A stretch of 64,000 bases of DNA, taken from positions 62,001 through 126,000 of the forward strand of contig CACZBD010000001.1 of assembly GCA_902779305.1 (NCBI GenBank), written 5' to 3'. The position numbers were made by a program, and so were the translations under genes. Each line of letters begins with the position of its first letter. Position 1 is the stretch's first letter. The notes under the pieces were generated by a model that did no database searches, was not told where the DNA came from, and saw only the letters and a list, made by a program, of their open reading frames with translations. Source of the stretch: an uncultured Lachnospiraceae bacterium. GTDB lineage: Bacteria; Bacillota; Clostridia; Lachnospirales; Lachnospiraceae. Positions 8,433 to 16,565 of this stretch are shown here, one piece after another.

Positions 8433-11400
8433 ATGCGCAATGTATTGGAACAGTTGGAAAAAGGATACAGGGCCGCAAGACGCCTTGTTGCGGGATCGCT
8501 TGCGTTTGTAATGATCCTGTCCTGCATGCCGGCAGCGGATGTTTATGCAGCGGAAGCAGCTGAGGAACCTGCCGTCTATACGCAGGAAGAAGCACAGACA
8601 ACCCTTCCGGAGACAGAAAGCGAAGAGAAGGACGTTCTGCAGGAAAAATCATCAGAGGATGCTCCGGCAGATTCGGATGAAGAGCCTTCTTCCGATGCGG
8701 ACACAGCCACCGGTGAAGAAGCAGCTGAAGAGGCAGAGACGGAGTCGGAAGTGGAAGACGCAGAACTGCTGAACGAACCTGAAGGGTATACAGTTACAGC
8801 TACAGACAAAGACGAGCATCCGTTTAGTATCGAATATACACAGGGTACTGTGAAAACAGACGGAATGGTCTATGTTGATGAAGGGCAACCGTGTATTTAT
8901 GCAAAGATTGATTGTGACAGAGATCCTAAAGGAACAAAGAACTATGGGGTCAGGAATGTCGAGGCAACCATAGGAGGGGAGCCTGCTTACGTGCGTTTTG
9001 ATGGCGATTCAAATTCGGCACATTGCGGTATGTGGGAAATCAGTAAGACGGACCAGGGGACGGAACCGATCGATGGAAATGTTATCATCACGGTGGAAAC
9101 CGAGAAGGTTTATTTTGTAGAGTTTATTACGAATCAGAATGCTGACCAGATCGCGATAAACCCGGATGGTGGTGATTTTATTGCCAATCCGAACTTTAAC
9201 AGTGAGCATGGCGTCTATGTATATGCGGGAGGCACGCTCTCGTTCCATTTCCTTACGAATGAGGGATACAGGGTCACAAAGGTTACACAGGGCAGAAACG
9301 GCACGGAACTGACTGCATCAGGGTTTGACCTGTACAAAGAGGGCGCAATAGAGTCATCCTCTTATACAACCGGACAGATCAGCGCGAATACTACGATCTA
9401 TACCAACAGTGAAGAAAAGGCATTGCGTGAAGTTGAATTCGTCGATCGTGAAAATAGCAGGGAAGCGGAGCCGGTTCCCGATGGAGGCGATCTGGTTCTG
9501 GACCCGGATGAAGAATGGAGCGTGTATGTGTATGAAGGAGGGAAACTTTCATTCCATTTCAAGGCGTTTGACGGATTTGAGATCAAAAGAGTCGAAGAAT
9601 ACGGGGATGGTGCTGATCCGGAAACCGAGGAAGGAACGCCCCTTACAGAGACAACAGGATCCTCTGTCTATGAGGGGGCATACACAAAAACGGTCTCTTA
9701 TACGATAAATCCGGTTAATGAAGACAAACAAATCTGGTTTCAGACCGAACCGGGCATAGAAGGAAACAGATTGATATGGAGCAATAATAAGCCCTACAAT
9801 CTTTCGATCTTAGAGGGCGCTGATCCTGCAACCGGCCTGATAAATGAAGGCGCAACAAGCATCAAAGTAAAGATCTGGACCGATAAGAGCAAGGAAAAAG
9901 GCGCGGAAAATTACGGTATCGTTCATGACGGCGTTACCGCATTGATCGACTATGACAGCCCGGTTGATGCGTTTGTGGAACATGATTACGGCGAGATCAA
10001 TCTCACGGACGGTGAGTATATCATCAAAAGGAATGCGGCGGGAACCGCAGCGTTCAACGATAATGTTATTATTTTCGTAGAAACAAAGAAAGTACATTTT
10101 GTCGGCTTCCAATCGGGTGAGAATGCGCACGCGATCGGATGTGAGCCTGTCTTTGCGGAAGTTGCGGGCACGAAGCAGTATAACCATATCGGAACATCAC
10201 CGTGGGAAGGCGGCGTATATGTATACGACGATGAACCCATGTCATTCCGCTTAAATCCTTATTACGGATTTGCGGTAAATGCTGTCAGACAGGGCAGGAA
10301 CGGAGAGGCGCTGGCATTCCCCGCAGATCCGTATACGGAAAACGAAGGTGGAAGGTCCTACAGTACCGGTATCTTTACAACGAATCCGATCCGTGACAGA
10401 ACTTTCCTGTATATAGAGAGCAAACCGGACAGGCAGGTGATTTTTACAAACGAAGATCAGGTGGATTATGTGATCGACGATGCAAGCACCGGAATGATCG
10501 AAGAAAGAAAAGACCAGCACGGGAATCCGATCCGACTACTTAAGGCAGACAGCGGCGAACTGATCGTCAAGGCAAAAGCAAAGGACGGCAACCGTCTTAC
10601 TTCGCTTATCTGCCGCACTGTGAATTTCTATACCTATAATGATACTGTTGGTGAAGGCGACGAGGCAGAAGAGATCACAGAGATCGGCTATGAACAGGCG
10701 ACTTCCTATGCCGGAAAGACAGTCCTTTCTGCATACAAGATGGAAGGCGGATATTCTTATTACAAAGTCCCCGTGCCTGTTGCAAGGGACGGTGACGAGT
10801 GGAGTGTTCTCGGCCTGGAGATTTCGGCCAATGTCACGAAGATGGCACCGGTCTCGATCGAGCTGAAGGATGCTGACGGGTCACTGGATGCGAGACTGTT
10901 TGATGCTGAAGTCCGTGTGGGCTCTCAGAAGTATCCGATTACATCCACGCGCATTAACCCGGATGATATCAGTAGCCCCTACAAATATGTCGCAGCGGTT
11001 CCGGCTGGCTCGGATGTGACCGTTTCGCTCACATCAAAAGATGATCTGTGGACGGTCAGCGGAGTCGTCGCACAAGATGACAGCACGAATTCGGGGAAAT
11101 CACAGAAGCCGTCCAAAAACGGCGAATATGCACTGAAAGTCGGCGATAATGCCACCCTTACCGCAACGATTACACCGGTCATAAAACTGGTGATCACAGA
11201 TAAAGATTATAATGAACTGGAAGCGGTCAAGAATGTTTATACGATCAAAAAAACGGATCAGTTTGTTGCATATATCGCTGAGGGATCGAAGATCCTTAAC
11301 GGCAATCCGAATCCTAATGCTGTATATTCAGGCGTGACTTTTTACAATGGCAGCAAGGAGATTGTAGCAAAAGAGGGCATCAGTCTTGGCGCTTCAGGCT

Positions 11401-14400
11401 GTGTACTGAATACGACAGGAGAAGCAATGAATCTGTCGAAACTGCCGCTGAAAGCGAAATATGATAATAAGACATATACCGCAACGCTGAACTTTACCGG
11501 TATGCCGACAAAAGCAACTGTTTCAATGGCTGACGATGATGGCTTCATTTTGTTGACTTACGGTCAGAAGGCAACGATCAAGGTGTCCATTGACGGCGAT
11601 ACGAAAGACGTCGAAGCCACGATTTATGAAGTTGATGAGGATCACAATTTCAATATGCTTGCGGATGTAACGGATATCGGAACATTTGACGGAAAGACGG
11701 TCACCATTGATCCGAAGACGGAAAGATACAAAGAAGTGGTCAAGCCGTGTCAGCCTATGGCTATAACGTTTGACGTTGGAGATGAGCGGATCGGCTATTA
11801 CTATCTTTTCTTCACGGCACCTACGGTACATGACAAGGAAGCTCCGATCGTCACGGAAAATGCGTCCTTGTCCACAAACCAGGCACTGGGCCTGAATCTG
11901 AAACTTCCCAAGGGCGTCAAATCTGCGGAAGGCATGTATTACGAGATAGAAGCCCGGATTGTGGAAGAAGACAAAGGAGAGGGTGTGGACTTAGACGAAG
12001 ATGAAGTTCCTGATTATTATGATCGTCAGGCATATTTAGATGATAAGGGAACAGACGATCCGGATGATGATGAGATCGTCAGCGTCTTCTGCAACGAAGC
12101 AGTCATGTATGTACCCGCTTCCGAAAAAAGCTGCGTGATGAACGTTTCGCTATGGCCAAAGACACGGGAGGATGGCTGGAGACTGAAATATAATGTGCGT
12201 GCAAGGCTGGTATATGCGGAGGAAGATGACGAAGCAGAATGTGGCCATAAGATCTTAAAATTCAACATTGGAGGACACCAGACTGAGCAGGCAACGCCAA
12301 CATCTGATCCGATCGAAGTTTCTACAAAAGACAATACGTTTGAGACAAAACTGTCCCTGACGAAGAAGCTTCCGTCCAAGATCTACAATACACAGAATTC
12401 CATTCCGGTCGCCGTTCCGAAGTGGTCCAAGACCACAACCGTACAGGGCCTTGACAGAGTGGAACTGATCAACGAATACGGAAATGTGAGAGGACACTGG
12501 AGCCGCTGGGACGATAATGAAAGCGATCACGCCAGCCACAGTGAACTTTTGAATGTTGATGAGGAAAGCGGTCTCATTACACTGGATACCTCCTGGGAAG
12601 AAGAAACGGGAGGAGAAGAGGAATGGCGTCATCTTGAAGCCGGCAAGTACACGGTCGTTGCCTATGCGATCGGCGGGCCGGGTCAGTCTGCAAAGGCAAC
12701 ACTGAACCTCACGCTTCTTGAATCCATCAGCAATCTGACTGTTACTGCACCTGTAAGAGTGCTGAAGAATTATAACAAGGCTGCAACCGTCAAGGCAGAG
12801 GTTGCTTACAATACGGCTGAATGGGACAAAGTACCCGCAACAAAGAGCGTAGAGTGGAATATTTTACAGGTCCATGAACCTGCACATGACGAATATCCAG
12901 CTACTTACAAGGAGATCGAACCGGACAGCCCGCTCTATGGCATGCTGACGATGAAGAACGGCACGGTCACGGTTAACGCAAAACTGCTCGTTGATCCTTT
13001 CGATGAGGAGGCATACAGCTTCGTGATCGCGGCCAAAGCAGCGGACTATGAAGGGAATGATGTATGGGGATTCAGTGATCCGATCAGGCTGACCGCGCAG
13101 GCACAGATCCCGACCGAATTCCAGTTCGTATGGGATGATACTTACTGGGATGAAGGATTACAAAGAGAAGTGCTGATAGAGCGTCATTATTCGCCGATCA
13201 CGGAAGAAGAGATCGCTAGAAGAGAGAAGGCTGCAAAAGAAAAAGATATCTATGTGGAGCCGTTCTATTCCAATGCGATCCATAATTCCAGGATCCTTGT
13301 GATCGACCAGTACGGCGAACAGATGTATGCAACACTGAAACTGAGTGGACTGATCCAGGCCGCAGACGGAAGACTCCAGCTTTCAAAACCAGGCAAGATC
13401 ACGATCACCGCAACGGCAACGGATGGCAGCAAGAAGAGTAAGAAACTGCAGTTTACGATCGCAAATGGTGATGTGCGTTTCAAGCCGAATGTGCTGATCC
13501 AGGATGCGGGCAGAGAGATCGATTTTGAAAATGCGTTCATCAATCTTCCGGCCGGAAGCGATCGTTTTCATTCCGAAGGACTTGACAACTGTAACAATTA
13601 CTTCCCTTCGAACCGGTATTTTTACGTGCATGTGGCCGGTATCCGTTACGGAGATATTGCGGGAAAAGACCGGTTCCAGGCGTGGGCGCCGCCTGATTTC
13701 GGCAATAATGTCATGTTCGATCACAGTATCAAAGTCAGCGGCGGGACGATTAAGGAAACCCGTACGGATCTGCTCGAGAACTACACGACATATGTGATCT
13801 TACCGGGCGCTAAGGAAACAAAGATCACGCTGACAGACAAAACGAATGATAAGGCATATGGAAGAGCAAAGGCGGACTATCAATATACGGTAACGAACGA
13901 GGCTTTCGCCGATAACAAAAAAGCTGCAACCATCACAGCTGATAAGAGCAGCATTTTGAATCAAATGTTTATCGGACGGGAAATCTATGAAAGAGGAAAC
14001 AATCCGAACCATGTGGTCTATACGATCAAGAATCCGGCTGAAGTTCCTGACGGATGTACACCGGTCGTGCGTGTATATATGGACGAACTGACAACCGATG
14101 CGCAGCATACATTGTCTAAGTTTATCGGGATATCGGATGATGAAAACGAAGCGGAAAGCCGCAAGAGAGAGATAAACGGAATCTGCCTGAATGCGGAAGG
14201 CGGTAAGTTTGCGATCGACTACTTCCGGGAGAAGAAAGAGACCCGGAGAGTAAATGATGAGGATAAGGATTTCTATTACTGGGAGTTCTTCGAAATACCG
14301 GCCGGCACCTATCATTTCTATGCGGTCTATGGTTATCAGGATCCTTCTGAACAGTTCCATCCGCTGAATGCGCCGACAAAACTTTCCGTAAAACTTACGG

Positions 14401-15479
14401 CGGCAAAGAACCCCGCAGTGACGCTTGCGTCAAATGCTCTGAAACTCACAGAGAATGGGGATAAATATGATGCAAAGATCGAACTTCCGGCAGTAAAAGA
14501 CGGTGTCGGTATCCTTTCCTCCTATGAGCTGATCAGTGCAAATGTTAGTGGTGCGGCCAACCGGTTCAATGAACTGTTTGTTGTAGAGGCCACGCCGGCT
14601 CTTGATGAAAATGCGATCCTGACAGACGAAACAGATGTCAGGCTGACCGCAAGAGATGGTTTAGATGAGTTCATTCCGATCGGCAGCGGGAAGAGTGCGC
14701 AGATTGTTCATATCAGGAACTGGTATGAGTTGAAACTGTTAAAGAAAGGATTGTACAAAACACTGCCATCTGATCCGGATACGTATGATAAATATGGCAT
14801 GATCGTGGGCTCTGCTTTACTGCAGAAGAAGGCATATGACAACTTTGTAAAATCAGGCTGCACCGGATTCCTGCGTGTACGTGCGATCGGATATGACGGG
14901 AGGGAGACGGAAGCCTATACAAAGATCACAGTAAACATTGATGATTTTGTGGATGCGACACCGGAGAACCCCGAGAGTACCGCAGACAGATGGACGATCA
15001 CTTCTACCGCTCTGGGTAGTGACGGAAATTGGGCGGAAGATATAGGCAAGGATCACGGCAACAAGTCCCCGCAGATCGGAGGCCCCCGTATAGAAGGTGC
15101 AAATACTTATGCGGTGTTTATGGTTGATACTACAGCAGATAACTGGCTGCATTGGAAGTCGCATTATGGCAGTGATACTGCTTGCTACGGGACAAAGTTA
15201 AACATTTATAGAGGAATTTCAGACGATAATACTTATATCGGACCATATCCTCCGTCGGGCACTCATACGTACGAGGTCTATGTTGTGGCTCTTAAGGACG
15301 GCGTCAGCCAGGAGGCCGAGGATATCGGTAAATTTGACGAAGGAGGCAATGACCTGGAAAAGATGCTGTTCTCTTTGGATAAGGCTTATGAATACGATGA
15401 CGAATGGAATATTATAGGGTCACGGCCCGGAAACATTCTGGCCATCGGTCACTTGTCAGGTACGTATACCGCACACTGA
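8433..15479 (+). CDS. Giant secreted protein, paralogue 2 (2348 aa), with C-terminal PEBP/YbhB-like domain
   Basis: ATG 8433 follows AGGAGG (8418-8423). Residues 1-40 form a signal peptide ending near VYAA, followed by an acidic Ser/Glu/Ala-rich linker to about residue 115. The region from about 120 to 670 contains imperfect repeats: two A-type units (each ending ETEKVYFVEF or ETKKVHFVGF) and three B-type units (each with GVYVYxGG or VYVYEGG, then LSFHF). From about residue 705 to 2180 it is homologous to paralogue 1, probably a string of beta-sandwich modules. The last 160 residues (from about 2187) resemble phosphatidylethanolamine-binding/YbhB proteins: ITSTALGSDG, SPQIGGP, VFMVDTT, NWLHW, GPYPPSGTHTYEVYVVAL. 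Paralogue 1 lacks this domain. No sorting signal is visible. The PEBP call is by motif recognition; the role of the rest is unknown. Confidence 0.85.
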   Translation: MRNVLEQLEKGYRAARRLVAGSLAFVMILSCMPAADVYAAEAAEEPAVYTQEEAQTTLPETESEEKDVLQEKSSEDAPADSDEEPSSDADTATGEEAAEEAETESEVEDAELLNEPEGYTVTATDKDEHPFSIEYTQGTVKTDGMVYVDEGQPCIYAKIDCDRDPKGTKNYGVRNVEATIGGEPAYVRFDGDSNSAHCGMWEISKTDQGTEPIDGNVIITVETEKVYFVEFITNQNADQIAINPDGGDFIANPNFNSEHGVYVYAGGTLSFHFLTNEGYRVTKVTQGRNGTELTASGFDLYKEGAIESSSYTTGQISANTTIYTNSEEKALREVEFVDRENSREAEPVPDGGDLVLDPDEEWSVYVYEGGKLSFHFKAFDGFEIKRVEEYGDGADPETEEGTPLTETTGSSVYEGAYTKTVSYTINPVNEDKQIWFQTEPGIEGNRLIWSNNKPYNLSILEGADPATGLINEGATSIKVKIWTDKSKEKGAENYGIVHDGVTALIDYDSPVDAFVEHDYGEINLTDGEYIIKRNAAGTAAFNDNVIIFVETKKVHFVGFQSGENAHAIGCEPVFAEVAGTKQYNHIGTSPWEGGVYVYDDEPMSFRLNPYYGFAVNAVRQGRNGEALAFPADPYTENEGGRSYSTGIFTTNPIRDRTFLYIESKPDRQVIFTNEDQVDYVIDDASTGMIEERKDQHGNPIRLLKADSGELIVKAKAKDGNRLTSLICRTVNFYTYNDTVGEGDEAEEITEIGYEQATSYAGKTVLSAYKMEGGYSYYKVPVPVARDGDEWSVLGLEISANVTKMAPVSIELKDADGSLDARLFDAEVRVGSQKYPITSTRINPDDISSPYKYVAAVPAGSDVTVSLTSKDDLWTVSGVVAQDDSTNSGKSQKPSKNGEYALKVGDNATLTATITPVIKLVITDKDYNELEAVKNVYTIKKTDQFVAYIAEGSKILNGNPNPNAVYSGVTFYNGSKEIVAKEGISLGASGCVLNTTGEAMNLSKLPLKAKYDNKTYTATLNFTGMPTKATVSMADDDGFILLTYGQKATIKVSIDGDTKDVEATIYEVDEDHNFNMLADVTDIGTFDGKTVTIDPKTERYKEVVKPCQPMAITFDVGDERIGYYYLFFTAPTVHDKEAPIVTENASLSTNQALGLNLKLPKGVKSAEGMYYEIEARIVEEDKGEGVDLDEDEVPDYYDRQAYLDDKGTDDPDDDEIVSVFCNEAVMYVPASEKSCVMNVSLWPKTREDGWRLKYNVRARLVYAEEDDEAECGHKILKFNIGGHQTEQATPTSDPIEVSTKDNTFETKLSLTKKLPSKIYNTQNSIPVAVPKWSKTTTVQGLDRVELINEYGNVRGHWSRWDDNESDHASHSELLNVDEESGLITLDTSWEEETGGEEEWRHLEAGKYTVVAYAIGGPGQSAKATLNLTLLESISNLTVTAPVRVLKNYNKAATVKAEVAYNTAEWDKVPATKSVEWNILQVHEPAHDEYPATYKEIEPDSPLYGMLTMKNGTVTVNAKLLVDPFDEEAYSFVIAAKAADYEGNDVWGFSDPIRLTAQAQIPTEFQFVWDDTYWDEGLQREVLIERHYSPITEEEIARREKAAKEKDIYVEPFYSNAIHNSRILVIDQYGEQMYATLKLSGLIQAADGRLQLSKPGKITITATATDGSKKSKKLQFTIANGDVRFKPNVLIQDAGREIDFENAFINLPAGSDRFHSEGLDNCNNYFPSNRYFYVHVAGIRYGDIAGKDRFQAWAPPDFGNNVMFDHSIKVSGGTIKETRTDLLENYTTYVILPGAKETKITLTDKTNDKAYGRAKADYQYTVTNEAFADNKKAATITADKSSILNQMFIGREIYERGNNPNHVVYTIKNPAEVPDGCTPVVRVYMDELTTDAQHTLSKFIGISDDENEAESRKREINGICLNAEGGKFAIDYFREKKETRRVNDEDKDFYYWEFFEIPAGTYHFYAVYGYQDPSEQFHPLNAPTKLSVKLTAAKNPAVTLASNALKLTENGDKYDAKIELPAVKDGVGILSSYELISANVSGAANRFNELFVVEATPALDENAILTDETDVRLTARDGLDEFIPIGSGKSAQIVHIRNWYELKLLKKGLYKTLPSDPDTYDKYGMIVGSALLQKKAYDNFVKSGCTGFLRVRAIGYDGRETEAYTKITVNIDDFVDATPENPESTADRWTITSTALGSDGNWAEDIGKDHGNKSPQIGGPRIEGANTYAVFMVDTTADNWLHWKSHYGSDTACYGTKLNIYRGISDDNTYIGPYPPSGTHTYEVYVVALKDGVSQEAEDIGKFDEGGNDLEKMLFSLDKAYEYDDEWNIIGSRPGNILAIGHLSGTYTAH

Positions 15480-15491
15480 TCACCGTACGGC

Positions 15492-15520
15492 TTGAGCCGT
15501 TCATTGAAACATGCTATGAT
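15492..15520 (+). promoter_or_regulatory. Promoter of the receiver-like gene, adjoining the upstream terminator
   Basis: TTGAGC (15492-15497), 17-base spacer, TATGAT (15515-15520). The predicted start of transcription near 15527 falls inside the hairpin at 15522-15549, so transcripts would carry only part of that hairpin. Confidence 0.55.
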
Positions 15521-15521
15521 G

Positions 15522-15551
15522 AAAGCGTCGGGAATACTCCCGGCGCTTTTT
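15522..15551 (+). terminator. Intrinsic terminator of giant paralogue 2
   Basis: AAAGCGTCGGG (15522-15532) pairs with CCCGGCGCTTT (15539-15549), with one G-U pair and a 6-base loop, followed by a short T-run (TTTTT with the stem end). It lies 42 bases after the stop at 15479 and directly before the next ribosome binding site (TGGAGG 15551-15556). Confidence 0.7.
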
Positions 15552-15561
15552 GGAGGAACAA

Positions 15562-16563
15562 ATGGCCGGAAACATCGTTTATATTCAGGCAAATGAGAAG
15601 ATCGCGGAGTCCTTTCAGGAGGCATTCGGCGAGAGGAATATCGAACTGATCGTGGCAGGGACGGCAGCAGAAGCGCTTGAGATCATGGAGCAGAAGGATG
15701 TCGGCCTGCTTCTTGTGGATATCAATATTCCGGACATGCGGCTGTCGGGGCTCGTGGAGATCTGCAGCAAAAGGTTTCCCGCCGTGATCATGGATGTATG
15801 CGTGGATGTCCTGAATTCCCTGATGATCACCAAACTCGTAAACCGTCATGCGATCCACAAGATCTTCGTGGCGCCCTGGGATGTGAAGGAAATGGTGGAA
15901 GAGATCGAGGAATCCCTGGATGTGTCAACGATCTCAAGGGAGCGGATCCTTCATGAAAAGGCGCTGCTCGATGAGAGCAACCGGTTTCAGGATACCCTGC
16001 GCTCCTTGACGGAATCTTTGAAGAACCAGCAGTTCAGCTACGGCAAGATCAGAAAACTGACGGATCTGCTGTTTCAGGGCATCGCTTCGTTAGAAGAAAC
16101 GGACACGGACGGGGCGGAAGACAAGCCGGAAGATCCTGCGCTCAGACAGATGAAGATGATCTTTGACACCTATCTGCGCATGCAGACGACGGAAACCCTC
16201 GAGGCTTCCCGCCTTGAAGATACCGTGAGGGCCGATCTTGAGAAACTGCAGACAAACATTCCTTCTTTTACATACAAGATTTCGATCGTCTCTTTACAGA
16301 CTGCATCCAAAGCAAAGATCGCGGACATCCGCTTTACGTTGTGGCTGTTGTCATACAATGCCGCTTATACGAAAGAGCAGTGCACATTTTCCGTCACCAA
16401 CGATACACCGCTGATCTTTCGCGTTCTGTCAACAGGCAGGACAACAAAAAAGATACCGTTTTTGGAACGGTATCTTTCAGATCTTATCAAAATCACGGCA
16501 ACGGGGGTAACTGAAACCGTATCGGCAGAGGAAACGGAATATACCCTTGATTTTTCCGAATGA
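15562..16563 (+). CDS. Degenerate response-regulator receiver protein with coiled-coil C-terminus (333 aa)
   Basis: Start ATG 15562 follows TGGAGG with 5-base spacing; an in-frame TTG 12 bases earlier overlaps that site. Residues 1-118 look like a CheY-type receiver domain: strand VYIQA, then LLLVDINIPDM with the candidate phospho-acceptor Asp at about 53. Conserved receiver features are altered: the acidic pair after strand 1 reads QANE, and the invariant Lys-Pro near residue 103 reads A-P-W. Residues about 120-165 look helical and charged (probable coiled coil), followed by an unrecognised domain to 333. No DNA-binding, GGDEF, EAL or HPt domain is evident. It lies between the giant surface protein and an opposing penicillin-binding protein (2 bases between stops). 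A regulatory or scaffold role is inferred; phosphorylation is doubtful. Confidence 0.8.
   Translation: MAGNIVYIQANEKIAESFQEAFGERNIELIVAGTAAEALEIMEQKDVGLLLVDINIPDMRLSGLVEICSKRFPAVIMDVCVDVLNSLMITKLVNRHAIHKIFVAPWDVKEMVEEIEESLDVSTISRERILHEKALLDESNRFQDTLRSLTESLKNQQFSYGKIRKLTDLLFQGIASLEETDTDGAEDKPEDPALRQMKMIFDTYLRMQTTETLEASRLEDTVRADLEKLQTNIPSFTYKISIVSLQTASKAKIADIRFTLWLLSYNAAYTKEQCTFSVTNDTPLIFRVLSTGRTTKKIPFLERYLSDLIKITATGVTETVSAEETEYTLDFSE
16442..16477 (-). terminator. Terminator of the PBP gene, placed inside the opposing coding region
   Basis: Stem AAAGATACCGTT (16449-16460) and AACGGTATCTTT (16466-16477), 12 bp perfect with a 5-base loop. Read on the - strand it is followed by TTTTTTGTTGT, a good U-tail. 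It lies 89 bases past the stop of the - strand gene (16566), inside the 3' end of the receiver gene. Confidence 0.7.
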
Positions 16564-16565
16564 TC

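Noticed and set aside
8433..8652. Overlapping frames on both strands at the start of giant paralogue 2
   Set aside because: The + strand frame has a strong ribosome binding site, signal peptide and promoter; the others have none.
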